A stretch of 64,000 bases of DNA from Dendrolimus kikuchii (GCA_019925095.2 CM034397.1:1324001-1388000); one strand, 5' to 3'. Positions 1 to 11,540 are shown, counted from the stretch's first letter. Program-made: numbers and translations. The notes: generated by a model from the sequence alone, not told the origin.

Positions 1-56
1 GCTATCCATCAAGTGGGCCGTCTGCCTGTCTGCTGAACTCCTGCAATAAAAAAAAA
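1..56 (-). repeat. Repeat A copy (window-edge fragment)
   Basis: Matches the 3' end of repeat A, including the A-run at its sense 3' end. Repeat A is a ~315-bp A-tailed retroposon; sense is taken as the strand with the A-tail. Confidence 0.7.
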
Positions 57-388
57 GATTATCTCGTGGTGCAGGTTTTATCACGATGTTGTTCTTCGCT
101 GTTGATTTTTTCCCAGACGCCCTCCAGTGAGCTCCCGGTCCGAAAATAGTACACTTAATGCATGTCCCAGCGTTATAAAAAAGATGTATGTCGTGTAGTG
201 GCCATAACTCTTAGAAATGTTAAACTTCAATTTTAATTCAAAATACTCGTAACGCCATCTAGTGATTGGGGAACTAAGGAGCCATCTACAAATTACGTCA
301 CATGAATTTCATGTTGTTTTGACACCTCCCCCGTTCTTCTCACAGTGGGTCAGATTCATGATACTCCTCACTCCCTTTTTTTTTTTTG

Positions 389-790
389 GCCAGGTGAAAT
401 CCGTTTGAGGACTAAGCCGCGACAGGCACAGAAGCCTGGGGGGATGTTCGCGACCCGTGTGAGTGTGTGGGATTCGCCAGATCGGGGGTGGCACTAGCGT
501 GCCCGGTCAGAACCGGTGCCACGCTATTGCCACGCCCCAGTTAGGGATACCCACTAAAACCCCTGGGTGTTCCGTCCTGCGCCTTATGCCAGGGCTACGT
601 GAATGCGGGCTTCCCAACTCCGCGTGCCCTGGCAGGCGTGGGCCCCCCTCACTGGGCCTCTTCCTATGCCAGGGGACGTGTCCTCTGGCTACTTCTAGGT
701 CTGATCCGTGCGTGGGGCGGTCTGTAACGCGCCCCACGGGAAGAGAGATGAGCGCGCGCGGAACACTCGCGCTCTCATCTCGACGGCAAA
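389..790 (-). repeat. Repeat B copy 1 (GC-rich A-tailed retroposon)
   Basis: GC-rich block beginning after a T-run at 377-388 (the A-tail of the minus-strand sense) and ending near the GCGCGCGCGG stretch at 751-785. It shares long segments with 11138-11540 (opposite orientation) and the first half of 41250-41640. Open frames in it differ between copies and are not genes. Confidence 0.65.
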
Positions 791-1095
791 CTCCTCACTC
801 CCTAGTGCAACATCCCATATTTTGTAATTTTACATCAAGGACTTACTAAATTAAAACAGCAGTTTCGTAATTATCTTAGATTAGATTTTGAAATGTGACC
901 TCACATAACTTAGGAACCCTCCCACCTCTTGTCTCGCACAATTCGTCGACTGTTGATGAAAATCTGTTGCGTAGTTAAGGCGTGAAAGTATCACAAACAA
1001 TAAATTGTTTGCGATGCCATACTGTTTTCTGTACACTGGTGTTAATGGTTTTGAATAAATTCTTTAAAAAAACTCACATTCCCATTTATGAGTTT

Positions 1096-1265
1096 TTAGC
1101 GGTCCCGACAGACGTTGTCCTACTCCCAAAAAATAAAAATATACGACCCGATCCCAGTGCCACCTACCAGTTCCAATTGTGAATCTAAACCATCCGGGGA
1201 CCCACTCAAACACACACAAAAAAATTCATCAAAATCGGTAAAGTCGTTCTCATGTTATATACGTA
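1096..1265 (-). mobile_element. Helitron-like fragment
   Basis: The minus-strand 3' end reads ...CGCTAA (a CTRR-type terminus) with the same subterminal sequence (GACAACGTCTG) as the Helitrons at 24370 and 53129. The 5' end is not resolved. Confidence 0.5.
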
Positions 1266-1288
1266 CATACGATTCATTTTTATTTATA

Positions 1289-1620
1289 CTAGTGGTCGCC
1301 CGTGGTCGAAATTCGACCATAACAATTAATGTCAAAGACTATACTTCTATAATCACAGATTTCGCCAAGACTACACTGTTAATTTGACTTGAACAATAAA
1401 CAAAAGAGTATATATGCGTGTGTGTGTCAAATACATGGTAGTGTATGTAATGTTTTTGTTATTGATTTAATGTATTTTTATGCATAATTGAAAAAAGATA
1501 TTAGCATTCGTCGCTTCTTCTATATATAAACTGTAAGTGTGCGAAATTTCATACTCCTCCGTCCGCGCAATTTTCGTAAAAAGGGGTACAAAGTTTTTGC
1601 TTCACGTATTAATATAATGA
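1289..1620 (-). mobile_element. Helitron, non-autonomous, 332 bp
   Basis: On the minus strand it begins TC (TCATTATATTAATACG), preceded by A, and ends CTAG, followed by T: the A-TC...CTRR-T structure of Helitrons. It encodes nothing. A related copy with large insertions is in SPARC intron 5 (about 36715-37668). Confidence 0.7.
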
Positions 1621-1934
1621 TAATAGAAGTTGTTACCAAGCCAATTTATAGATTACTACAATATAACAATGTAGTTGAGATTTAACTCTAGAATTGTGAC
1701 ACAAAAAGCTTTTAATAATGTGACATTTTTATAGTTTTATCAATATGGGGGTCATGCCGTATCGGCGGACATGATAACTGAAGCTTCCGTCCATATCGCG
1801 AATAATATAGTTTTAAATACTTATATAGAATTTAAAATAATTCGCGGAATCTGTTGACCCACTTATTAAATTCTAAAGTTATTATCCAAATTATATTGAT
1901 GCTCTATTTTTTTTTTGTTAACTCATACTTATTT

Positions 1935-2250
1935 AGGTGTATGGCTTTGCAGCTAGGCCTTTAAGCCAGATCTTAGTTTACAATATAGTTTCTTCATTTT
2001 CTTAAGCCTATGTGTAGCACAGCTGAACTGTAGGTTATCAGCTGGTGCCATTCAACGGAGTTCTTGTGACAACTCAAAAGGCCACATTTGACTACACAGT
2101 TCACATTTCTCACAAAAACACATAATTATTACTCAAAAACTATCAATATCCTACAACTATTGTTCATTGTAGAGTAATTTTACACATTTTTAGAAAATAA
2201 AACTGCACAGCACAACATCTCTTTTCAGTTCCCGCCAAAAACTCTGTCAA
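1935..2250 (-). repeat. Repeat D copy 1
   Basis: Shares long segments with 8850-9425, 48190-48310 and 55745-56020: a block around GGCGGGAACTGAAAGGAG and a distal block AGGCCTAGTTGCCAAGCC. Probably a DNA-transposon remnant; class not determined. Confidence 0.55.
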
Positions 2251-2421
2251 CTCATACCTATGAGTATGACATCTAGGGATGCAAGCTATATATTGCTGTT
2301 TTACAACCATCGATATTTGCCATCGATGTATCGATGATAATACAAAACACATCCTCCGCCAAAGACCACAAACGCCACATCAAAGTTTAAACACCAATTA
2401 ATTCCATTCCAATTCCATCCG

Positions 2422-2730
2422 TGCAGGAACGGAGAAAGAATACAATTTCCTGCGGCCGGGCGGCCTGTCGTAAGAGGCGACAAAATAACCCACAGCCAGG
2501 TGGTAGGGCATTTGCCCGACTGGATGGCTACCACCCCTGGTCTAAAGTATGTCGCCATAACAACCTTGAGTTGTGTTCCGGCATTAGTGACCAGGATCCA
2601 GTCTCCCTTAAGAGAGCAGCAGCGCATTTGTAGCGTCTTTGGTGTTGCAAATGTCCATAGGCGATGGTAACCGCTTTCCACCAAGTGGGCCGTCTGCCTG
2701 TCTGCTGATCTCCTGCAATAAAAAAAAAAA
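2422..2730 (-). repeat. Repeat A copy 2 (near full length)
   Basis: From the CCGTGCAGGAACGGAG sense 5' end to an A-rich tail at 2718-2741, in the orientation where the tail is at the right. Nearly identical to 28908-29225 inverted. Confidence 0.8.
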
Positions 2731-2804
2731 ATAAAAAAAATTAAATGGCTAAATTCGTTCAATTACAGCGACACAGAGTGCATATTACCAAACCGAGTAT
2801 AACA

Positions 2805-3187
2805 CTAGGGCCGACTAGGGGCACACACAGGGTCCTCCAGCATCTGCGGAGCGGAGGATCAAGCCCCTGTTGACGAAGTGAGTTTGCCTCTCCCGTGGCA
2901 TTCTCAAGCACTGATGCGCAGGATCAGCGTGGGCGTAACTACGTTCTAACTCTCACGCTATTCCTACCATGAGAGGAGCACATGGGAGGCCGGGGGTTTT
3001 AGTGGAGTATTGGTCCATGGGTTACCTCTTTAATATGGATACCTTGCTGCATCTCCACACAAGCCGGCAATTGACACTGTCATCTGCGCCATCTTCAGTG
3101 GATAACTCTCATTGCTTTGGTCTAGTCTCAGTAAAGGACCCGGTAGTATACGAAATGTATTTCCCCTGCCTCAAAAAAATAAAAAAG
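2805..3187 (-). repeat. Repeat C copy 1 (A-tailed retroposon)
   Basis: Divergent copy of the family seen at 15179-15436 and 29985-30330 (opposite orientation). The tail at 3173-3187 is A-rich and runs straight into a CA microsatellite. Confidence 0.6.
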
Positions 3188-3289
3188 GACACACACACAC
3201 ACACACGCACTCACACACACACACACACACACGCACTCACACACACACACACACACACACGCACGCACACACACACACACACACACACA

Positions 3290-3362
<73 letters not shown>
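3188..3362. repeat. (CA)n microsatellite with GCAC variants
   Basis: About 175 bp of CA dinucleotides interrupted by CGCA units, the longest interruption at 3290-3320. Open frames in all phases here are artefacts of the repeat. Confidence 0.97.
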
Positions 3363-3365
<3 letters not shown>

Positions 3366-3599
3366 AACGAACACACACAGTTTACCTAGTCATAGGTTAA
3401 TTAATAAATACTTCGACTATGTTTCAGTTCTTATAATAAAATTGTGTTGGTTGCTGCGATACAGACCTAGAGTCTAGTGCAGCAACTACCGCTGAAAAAA
3501 TGAACCCTTAATTTTAACTATTATTATTTATTATTCAAAATGTGTTATTACCAGTTTTAGATGTAAATTATATAAGGCCTAGAGGTAAGTTTATATCTA

Positions 3600-3865
3600 T
3601 CTATACATATAATAAAACTGTAGAGGTTGAATTTCTGTACAATGAAAAAAATGCTAAAAACCGAGTCAGGTGTATGTAAGAATTTTTTGTTTCTGTTTGT
3701 ACGGGCTAATCTCCGAAATGACTGGACCGATTTAAATGAAATTTTGTATGGTGGTAGCTTATATCCCTGGCCAACATATACGACACTTTTGATCCCGAAA
3801 TTAAAGAGTTCCCGTGGGATAGTTAAAAAAAAATCCACGCGGACGAACTCGCGGGCAGAAGCTAG
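3600..3865 (+). mobile_element. Helitron, non-autonomous, 266 bp
   Basis: Starts A|TCTATACATATAATAAAAC and ends ...GAAGCTAG|T, with a GC-rich subterminal region (CGCGGACGAACTCGCGGG) able to form a short hairpin, as is usual before a Helitron 3' end. Confidence 0.75.
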
Positions 3866-4483
3866 TAAATCAATAATTTGAATTTGATTTGATTAATTCG
3901 AGCGATGTTTTACATCGATGTTTTGTTTGAAAGAATTTTGGAATTTTAAACTCATCCCTAATGCAAAAGTTATATTAACATCACCTAATATAATGTCAGT
4001 AGAGATTATTAGACTTCAAGATAACTAGACCATATGGTTGAAAATGGTATGAAATAACTGACTATCCCGGGTCATTTGCGATTTCCAGAATATCCTAACT
4101 TCGAAACCACTAGACCGATTTTGATGCGGTTTTCTCAGGTCGCTACGTAATTTTATGGCGTGCTTCCTGAAACATATTCTGTATCTATTAGAAATCTTTA
4201 GTAGAACAACTGTAGTTGCGTGTGTCTTACCTACTTATTTACCGGGGTTTTACAGGAATTTTCAGGATTCATGTATTTTCATACTAAAAACCATTAAACC
4301 GCAATTTTAATGTATAATATAAAATAATATTATAAAAGTTTAGCGTTTAATTTCTTACATTTTTTTGTATGTGTTTGTTTGTTTGTTCGGGATTCACTCA
4401 AAAACTTTTTGCTGATCGATAATAAATACCCGGACTTAAAATCTGCAGTACTTCATCCCGAGAATCCTATGGGAATGGTTTAA

Positions 4484-4778
4484 TTCTTTTTTTTATTGCA
4501 AGAGTTCCTGCAGACAGGCATATGGCTCACTTGATGGAAAGCGGTTACCATCACCTATGGACATTTGCAACACCAAAGGTGCTATAAAGGCGCTGCTGCT
4601 CTCTTAAGGGAGACTGGAACCTGGTCACTAATGCCGGAACACAACTCAAGGTTGTTATGACGACATACCTTAGACTAGGAATGTCCTACCACCTGGATGT
4701 GGGTTGTTAAGTCGCCTCTTACGATAAGTCGCCCGGCCGCAGGAAATTGTATTCTATCTCCGTTCCTGCACGGATAAA
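4484..4778 (-). repeat. Repeat A copy 3, inserted in a Helitron
   Basis: T-run at the left (A-tail on the minus strand), CTCCGTTCCTGCACGG at the right. It has a few internal deletions relative to the best copies. Confidence 0.75.
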
Positions 4779-4940
4779 ATGAAAATTTTTGCACTGATCT
4801 ATAGCAAATTTTATGCATAAAATGTGTAATACTTTTTATTCCGGGAATCTCGTTCGTACTTGTTCGGGTTCATGAAAATTAGCTTATTCTGACACAGTTT
4901 CCTCTAAAACGATAACTTACGTTTTTAAATGTACTTTGTG

Positions 4941-5685
4941 CACATAACTAACAATAAAACTTATACACATACTCAAACCAACGCGCACTACCATCGCATT
5001 GCATTACACGCACACTCCACAAACAAACCAAGACAAAGAGCCTAAAAATTAATAACCCACAGAAAAGAAAAAAACAACACACGTGGCACTAGATACGACT
5101 ATATATAAGTATAGATATAAGGCCAACACTGCACATGCACTTCCTCACAACATCAGCATGTAACAGATACACTCTACATTAGTATAAGTTTAGTATTAAA
5201 ACTAGAATAAATTAATATAATAAATTAATCTTAAGGTACACCAAAACAGAAAAATTACTACATATAATGTCACATACACTAACAAAAATAAACAATAAGC
5301 GTGTACGGAGTCTCAAGTTTTTCATAGAAATTAAGTATTAAAATAGGGTACGGAACTCGAGTCCGTAGAGATATATATAATAATAAAAAAAAAAGACAGA
5401 CTGGTTTATACCTCGCACAGCGCATCAGCATTGCCATTCAGAGAGGCAATGTGGCCAGTCTTTTGGGCACGTTTCCGACTGAGAGCGGTCTAGAACTAGA
5501 TTTTACACTTTAATTTTAGTTTGTATATATAGTTTATTTTTAGTTTAATTTATTGTATAGTTTAATTTATAAGTTAATTTATTTTTAGTATTTAATTATA
5601 TGTTTTAAGTTAGTTTTAGTTTGATATTAATTGTTATTTTAATTTAATATTCATACATTATTGTTAGGAAATTTTAGATAAAAAA
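4941..5685 (+). mobile_element. LINE J-type tail joined to another repeat, 14-bp target duplication
   Basis: Flanked by AAATGTACTTTGTG at 4927-4940 and 5686-5699 and ending in an A-run, hence a retrotransposition product. The right part (5396-5685) is the 3' tail of LINE J (compare 23620-23760 and inverted 42235-42400). The left part (about 4941-5390) matches, inverted, a repeat at 25990-26870 in SPARC intron 1. Either a longer element than I recognise or a nested pair. Confidence 0.65.
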
Positions 5686-5909
5686 AAATGTACTTTGTGT
5701 CCCGGGAATTTCAAGTCAAGCGTGGATGAAGTCGCGGGCATATCCTAGTTTCATAATAAAACGGTAGCTTTGTCATAGTATAAATTCAATATACTTACAT
5801 AATGTTCACATGTGCTATGCTTTACCGATTACTCATTTCTCGGAAGCCTGATAAACGCAATATGCAGTCTATTGTATCATATTAATGTTATTGTACTCAT
5901 ATTTCTATA

Positions 5910-6452
5910 CTAGCTTCTGCACGCGACTTCTTCCGCGTGGAATAGTTTAAAAAAAATAAGTTACAAATACAACCTTAAAGTCTTCAAGTCACGAGTGAAT
6001 AGGTATTTTCTAGGTAAACGTGCTCCATCCTAGACTGCGTCATCACTCAACATCAGGTGAGACAGTGGTCAAACGCAAACCTATACTTACATAAAAAAAT
6101 GGCGCTCCGCTCCTATTGGTCTTAGCGTGATGATATATAGCTTAATTGTTTTATTGTATAGTAAGCTGTTTAAGTAATTAAAGTTTTCTTAACTATCCTA
6201 CGGAAACTCTTTAATTTTTCGGGATCAAAAGTATCCTATATGTTGACCAGGGATATGAGCTACCACCATAGAAAATTTCATTTAAATCGGTTCAGTCGTT
6301 TCGGAGATTAGCCCGTAGAAACAGACAAACAAAGAAACAAAAATTAAAAAAAAAACTAAATTGGTTCTATTTCACTTCTTACATCCCCCTAACTCGATTT
6401 TTAGCATTTTTTTCCTTGTACAGAAATTCGACCTCTACAGTTTTATTATATC
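5910..6452 (-). mobile_element. Helitron-like element containing a LINE tail
   Basis: The minus-strand 3' end is CTAG, preceded by an AGAAG and CGCGG region like the 3600-3865 Helitron; its far end (6380-6452) matches the 5' part of that same Helitron. Interrupted at about 5970-6093 by a LINE tail. The 5' TC is not preserved. Confidence 0.6.
5970..6093 (+). mobile_element. LINE 3' tail, severely 5'-truncated
   Basis: Starts at the V-F-K-S-R-V-N-R-Y coding segment seen at about 31670 and ends with a short A-run near 6090. It lies inside a Helitron-like sequence (5910-6452). Confidence 0.6.
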
Positions 6453-6546
6453 TTATACTAATATATAAAGCTGAAGAATTTGTTTATTTGAACGCGCTAA
6501 TCTCAGGAACTACTAGTCTGATTTGAAAAATTCTTTCAGTGTTAGA
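6453..6546 (+). mobile_element. Helitron 5' fragment
   Basis: Matches (same or inverted) the element ends at 30600-30745, 33360-33510 and about 44155-44205. Cut off by the repeat A copy that follows. Confidence 0.5.
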
Positions 6547-6572
6547 TAGCCCATTTATCGAAGAAGACTAGA

Positions 6573-6870
6573 CGGAGAAAGAATACAATTTCCTGCGGCC
6601 GGGCGGCCTGTCGTAAGAGGCGACTTAACAACCCACAGCCAGGTGGTAGGGCAATTGCCCGACTGGATGGCTACCACCCCTGGTCTAAAGTATGTCGCCA
6701 TGACAACCTTGAGTTGTGTTCCGGCATTAGTGACCAGGTTCCAGTTTCCCTTAAGAGAGCAGCAGCGCATTTGTAGCAACTTTGCTGTTGCAAATGTCCA
6801 TAGGCGATGGTAACCGCTTTCCTTCAAGTGGGCCCTCTGCCTGTCCGCTGATCTCATGCAATAATAAAAA
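6573..6870 (-). repeat. Repeat A copy 4
   Basis: Near-complete copy, from CGGAGAAAGAATAC to the A-rich tail at 6861-6872. Confidence 0.78.
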
Positions 6871-6960
6871 AACCACATTCGACTGTAACTCAGAAACCTC
6901 ATGGGTTTATTCTTGCCGCAGAGAGTCGTGTACACAATATTGTTATATCAAAAATAGGAG

Positions 6961-7074
6961 AGCTATGAATGTCAAAGAAGCAAGTGAGGTGTGTAAGAAT
7001 AAGCCTGAATGGCGCTCTGTTGTTCGTGCCTACCCCGCAAGGGAACTGGCGTGAAGTTATGTATGCTTGTATGT
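6961..7074 (+). mobile_element. (TATG)n-ended LINE copy 1, 114 bp, 11-bp target duplication
   Basis: The last 114 bp of a LINE whose protein ends P-A-R-E-L-A followed by a TATG-type repeat. The duplication AAAAATAGGAG is present at 6950-6960 and 7075-7085, so the severe 5' truncation happened at insertion. Confidence 0.85.
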
Positions 7075-7119
7075 AAAAATAGGAGCAGAGGCGAGTAATT
7101 GTTATCATCATATATTGTA

Positions 7120-7455
7120 GAGAGTGTCGGAGTGAAGGTAAGGAAAGGAATGCTCCGGTGGTTCGGGCATGTAGAAAGAATGCATGATGAAAGAATGACT
7201 AAACAGATATACAATGCAAAAGTAGATGGATGGAGAAGTCGCGGAAGGCCACGACACACCTTCTATGATCAAATTGATCGTGTACTAGCAGAAGGTGATG
7301 TCAGGAGCCATAAGAACAGACGAGCTTGCATGACAAGAGTTATGAATGTCAAAGAGGCAAGTGAGGTGTGTAAGAATAAGCCTAAATGGCACTCTGTTGT
7401 TCGTGCCTACCCCGCAAGGGAACTGGCGTGAAGTTATGTATGTATGTATGTATGT
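7120..7455 (+). mobile_element. (TATG)n-ended LINE copy 2, 336 bp, 13-bp target duplication
   Basis: Same family, 45 bp from copy 1. The duplication ATCATATATTGTA is at 7107-7119 and 7456-7468. The translation contains R-W-F-G-H-V-E-R-M and R-G-R-P-R-H-T-F, conserved in the C-terminal region of LINE polymerases, and ends in four TATG units. Confidence 0.85.
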
Positions 7456-7599
7456 ATCATATATTGTATACACCTACATCGTTTAATTCGTCGCCATGTG
7501 TCTCGTTTTGTGAAGACCAAATTTTTTTTTCTTTTTTGGTCTCTACGCTCGGATGTCACGCACTCCTTGCACCCGGGTAAAGACTGCCCTGCTTAAGCC

Positions 7600-7800
7600 A
7601 TACATGATTTGCCAGATGGTAAGGCCCGTCTGGATGGCCACCACCCCTAATCTAGAGTATGCCGTCATAACAACCTAGAGTTCTGCTCCTTAGTGACCAG
7701 GTTCCAGAACCGCCTTAGAGGCCTACAGTGCATATAGCACCTTTTTTGTTTTAAATATCCATCAAGTGGGCATCTGTTTGCCCGCTTCAGTTAACAAAAA
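7600..7800 (-). repeat. Repeat A copy 5 (degraded)
   Basis: Recognisable by the CTGGATGGCCACCACCCC block and the distal CCATCAAGTGGGC. It has many substitutions, so it is older than other copies. Confidence 0.6.
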
Positions 7801-8019
7801 ACTTATTACAAAATGGCGTCTGTTGTCATAAAACAATTTTGTTCTGTGACCGACATCTCGATTTCAGTATCAGGGCAACATGGGTTATCGGCGTCGATAA
7901 AAATATACAAATATAACGATGACTCTAGCCAACCACAATTATAATCTGTTTTAAGTCGGTTAAGACGAAAAAATTAGATCCCTGATAATTTTATTCAGTT
8001 CATAACGTGATAGTCGGGG

Positions 8020-8430
8020 ACCATCCATAAACACGTTAAGGGGAGGTCGACGAAGTGTGGTATTATGTAAAAAGGGGTGGGAGTGGTCCTAGTGAAGTAA
8101 CATTTCAAAATCTAATTTATTTAAGCTTTAAAACACGATTTTTTTTATTGCAGGAGTTCAGCAGACAGGCGGATGGCCCACTGGATGGAAAGCGGTTACC
8201 ATCGCCTATGAATATTTGCAATACCAAAGGTGGTACAAATGCGCTGCTGCTCTCTTAAGTGAGTCTGGAACCTCGTCACTAATGCCGGAACACAACTAAA
8301 AGTTGTTATGGCGGCATGCTTTAGACCAGGGGTGGTAGCCATCCAGTCGGGCAAATGCACTACCACCTGGCAAAACGAATTTGTACTATTAACGAAAACT
8401 TTTCAAAATAATTAAATGAATGATTGTTTC
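8020..8430 (+). repeat. Repeat E copy interrupted by repeat A
   Basis: Repeat E begins GGGGACCATCCATAAA and has a TTTAAGCTTTAAAACACGA block (8118-8136) and an AACGAAAACTTTTCAAAA block (8390-8407). A repeat A copy (about 8137-8376, T-run at left) sits between the two blocks. Compare the related copies at 13240-13945 and 35300-35480. Confidence 0.6.
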
Positions 8431-8504
8431 CTGCACCACCTACAACACCTGATTCAAATTTCTTCGATTTAGGTTGCCTAAGAGAGATCGCTTTGACGGC
8501 CCAA

Positions 8505-8778
8505 CTGTTGATGGAAAGTGGTTACCGTCGCCTATAGACATTAACAATACCAGAGGTGCTACCAATGTGCTGCCGGCCTTGGAGGAGAAACTGGACCCTG
8601 GCCACTGATGCTGGAACACAACCCAAAGTTGTTACGGCGGATTACTCTAGACCAGGGGTGATAGCCATGCATTCGGGCAAATGCCCTACTATCTGGCTGT
8701 GGGTTGTTTTGTCGCCTCTTACGACAAGCCTTCCGGCCGCAGGAAATTGTATTCTTTCTCCGTTCCTCCACGGATAAA
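8505..8778 (-). repeat. Repeat A copy 6 (divergent subfamily)
   Basis: Ends with CTCCGTTCCTCCACGG on the + strand. Substitutions and an internal rearrangement near 8560-8600 set it apart from the main group. Confidence 0.65.
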
Positions 8779-8849
8779 ACTTCAATATCTGGCAAGATTC
8801 AAAATATATGAATAGATATTTGTAATCCCTCACTAGCCATAAAGTAGCA

Positions 8850-9425
8850 CAGCTTATGTACTAAGAGTTTTTGGTGGGAACTGAAAGGAGATGTTGTGCT
8901 GTGCAGTTTTAATCTCTAAAAATATGTAAAATTACTCTAAAATGAACAGTAGTTATAGCATTTTGATAGTTTTTGACTAGTATGTGTTTTTGTGAGAAAT
9001 TTGAACTGTATAGTCAAATATGGCCTTTCGAGTTGTCACAAGAACTCCGTTGAATGGCGTCAGTTGATAACCTGTGGCGGCATTATATGCACAGCACTAG
9101 TTGCGCGTTGCATCACTAGCAAAAAAAAAACAATGCTGTCATATTATGACTACATCAAAAGGATTTTCTTCCCGGCAAAAACTTTGTAAACAATTAATAG
9201 CTATTATTATAGATTAATGTGTTTTTTACGACGTTCAGCCTGTGGGACTAAACAAGTATTAACTATCTATGTGCTCTGGATTTTCATTTACCCACAACTG
9301 ACGACCTGGAGGTGTCTACAACTTCCACAAACCTACAGTTCAGCTGAGCTATACATAGGCTTAAAAAAATGAAAAACTATATTGTAATGTAAGATCTGGC
9401 TGAAAGGCCTAGTTGCCAAGCCATA
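8850..9425 (+). repeat. Repeat D copy 2 (longest)
   Basis: Runs from GAGTTTTTGGTGGGAACTG to AGGCCTAGTTGCCAAGCC, with an internal stretch (9085-9290) not present in the other copies. It also has the CTACAGTTCAGCTGAGC block seen inverted at 2015-2035. Confidence 0.55.
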
Positions 9426-9429
9426 AACC

Positions 9430-11135
9430 TAAATAAATTAAGCTTAGTACTAGTAACATAAGAAAATATTATCATAAAGCGGATACGCACCTGGTCGTCT
9501 CTTTTCCTTGGATTAATTCTCATTGAAATAACCCATAACTACCAAAGGGCTTTATAGAAGCATTCAGGACCTCGCCAGTAATCACAGTATTCAATTAAGA
9601 GACGCCATTCATTACGGCTTTGACGGAAGCCAGCGGATGCACGATAAAGATGACTCAATGTATATTAAACAAAAGCTCCAGTCAGTTGTGTAAAACCCTG
9701 GATTTGGGAGGCTTTAGAGAATTGTTTGAGGTAGTTTAAAGTAGCAAATACTCGTGGGCTCAACTGTAATTACATTATCAAAGGCTACGAACTTTAGCGT
9801 TCTTCTTTTGTTTGATAATATTTTTGTTAGTAAATTACAGACTGAGTTACTGATAAGAAAGTTATTAAGACTTTTAATTTTTTACTGAATAGGTCTTAAA
9901 TTAAAAGTACTACGCTCTTTCAAAAGTTTTTATTCAAAGTAACTTCCACTGGAGGTCATTTTTTGAAGGTCATACATTTAAGTTAAAATTTAAATCTATT
10001 TACCAGGGATACCAACCTTACTTTATAATAAGGTATTCTACTTTATTTTTAAGTATGTAAAAATACTCTATTTTCCATGTTTACTGTGGTGCGTAAAATA
10101 AAAAACTTATATGGATAATTACTCAGCTATTAATGATACTTCGAAAAGAAAGCAATCGTGTATGATTTAAAAAAAAAATACTGAACAAAATGTTAGGTTG
10201 TCTTAAATTAATTGGAATATTTATGTATGTATTGACTTTTTCCTGCACCACCTATATCGGCTGATTCAAATTTCTTTCATTTAGGTTGTCTGGAAAAGAT
10301 CGCTTAGAAAATATTTTAAATATGGTCTGTTTTTGTAATTGTATATTTTGGTGTGTAATATAGTGTACAATCTCCCCCCCCCCTCTCCCCCCCCCTCTCT
10401 CTCTTTCTCAGGAAAAACAATTTATTATAGCACACCGTGTAATGAGCTGTATTTCGCGAATAAACTTTAACTTCAGGAACAATATTGGCAAAATATGTAG
10501 GTCATTGCAAGTCCGCGATTCATTAAACATCCCAGAAAGTGCAAGTTATTATTTAACAACGCAATGGTGCCTAATGTTCATTGTCGTATAAATTTGGGTC
10601 AATAGAAACAAATGTCGCCCAGATTGTTGTCAATTCGATAACAATTATTAATATCTTTAGTTCCGTTCGTGCGTAAGATGGGTCAACAGGGAGAAGGTCG
10701 TATGCATTTGTTGTAAGCAACACTGATTGCTTTACAATGTTACTGGGGGTTTCTTTAGCCGCTTCTCCTTTGCGCAGAGTTGACAGTGACAGTGACAGTT
10801 GCAAAACTTTGTTGCATTACACTGACAATTTATACAGTCACACAGACAGTTTAGACACACAAAAAAAACAGATAAAAAAAATCAACTAATCTTAATTAAA
10901 TTAAAAATACCAGTTCTCGTTATCCTAATTTATATAGAAGAAGGAATCTATACCTTAGTTTCTTGCAGGGCAAATTTTTAAATAAAATTTTAGTTAAACC
11001 ATGGAAAAAGAATATTTCTTTTACTCTCTTCACCCCAATAGCCCGGTACTTTTGTCCTCATTTCCCACAATAATCCTGCACTGGCCGGGGCTTGTCCTTG
11101 AGTGCATTGTTATTATAGGGGTTCTCACTCACCTG
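9430..11135. other. Unassigned AT-rich stretch
   Basis: No coding signal. It contains a C/T-rich tract at about 10371-10410 and a fragment at 9910-9990 related (inverted) to the LINE-type tail at 28420-28495 (CTTCCACTGGAGGTCA). Confidence 0.5.
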
Positions 11136-11137
11136 CA

Positions 11138-11540
11138 CATGCCGTCGAGATGAGAGCGCGAGTGTTCCGCGCGCGCTCATCTCTCTTCCCGTGGGGCGCG
11201 TTACAAACCGCACCACGCCCGTATTAGACCTAGTATATGCCGGGGGACAAAAGAAGTGCCCTGGCAATGGAAGAGGCCTGTGTGAGGCCCACGCATGCCA
11301 GGGCACGTGGAGCTAGGAATCTTATTTACCCGTAGCCCTGGCACAAGGCACAGGACGGAACACCGAGGAGTTTTAGTGGATATCCTTAACTGGGGAGTGG
11401 CAATAGCGTGGCACCCGTTCTGACTGGGCACACTAGTGCCACCCCCGATCTGGCGAATCCCACACGGGCCGCGAATTATCTCCCCAGGCTTCTGTGCGTG
11501 TCGCGGCTTAGTCCTCAAACGGATTACCCCTGGCTAAAAA
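11138..11540 (+). repeat. Repeat B copy 2
   Basis: Inverted relative to copy 1 (389-790). It contains the GCGCGCGC block at left and the GATTCGCCAGATCGGGGG-type block (inverted) at right, ending in an A-rich sequence near 11538-11550. Confidence 0.65.

Larger units (their letters stand above)
4310..5747 (+). mobile_element. Helitron-like element split by two retroposon insertions
   Basis: Segments 4310-4483, 4779-4940 and 5686-5747 align in order with the intact Helitron at 13964-14510 and end ...ATATCCTAG|T. The gaps are filled by a repeat A copy (4484-4778) and a retroelement (4941-5685). The 5' end is uncertain. Confidence 0.65.

Noticed and set aside
463..849. 128-residue + frame and overlapping minus frames
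   Set aside because: They lie in repeat B; related copies at 11138-11540 and 41245-41640 do not conserve the frame, and the composition is that of GC-rich non-coding DNA.
2301..2762. Minus-strand frame recurring with variations at 6555, 20321, 23299, 27404 and on + at 8556, 19382 and 28955 (M-R-C-C-S-L-K-G-D-W type)
   Set aside because: This is repeat A read on its antisense strand. Similarity of the frames reflects shared repeat DNA, and copies have indels that shift the frame freely.
3112..3400. His/Thr and Cys/Val-repeat frames
   Set aside because: They are translations of the CA microsatellite in different phases.
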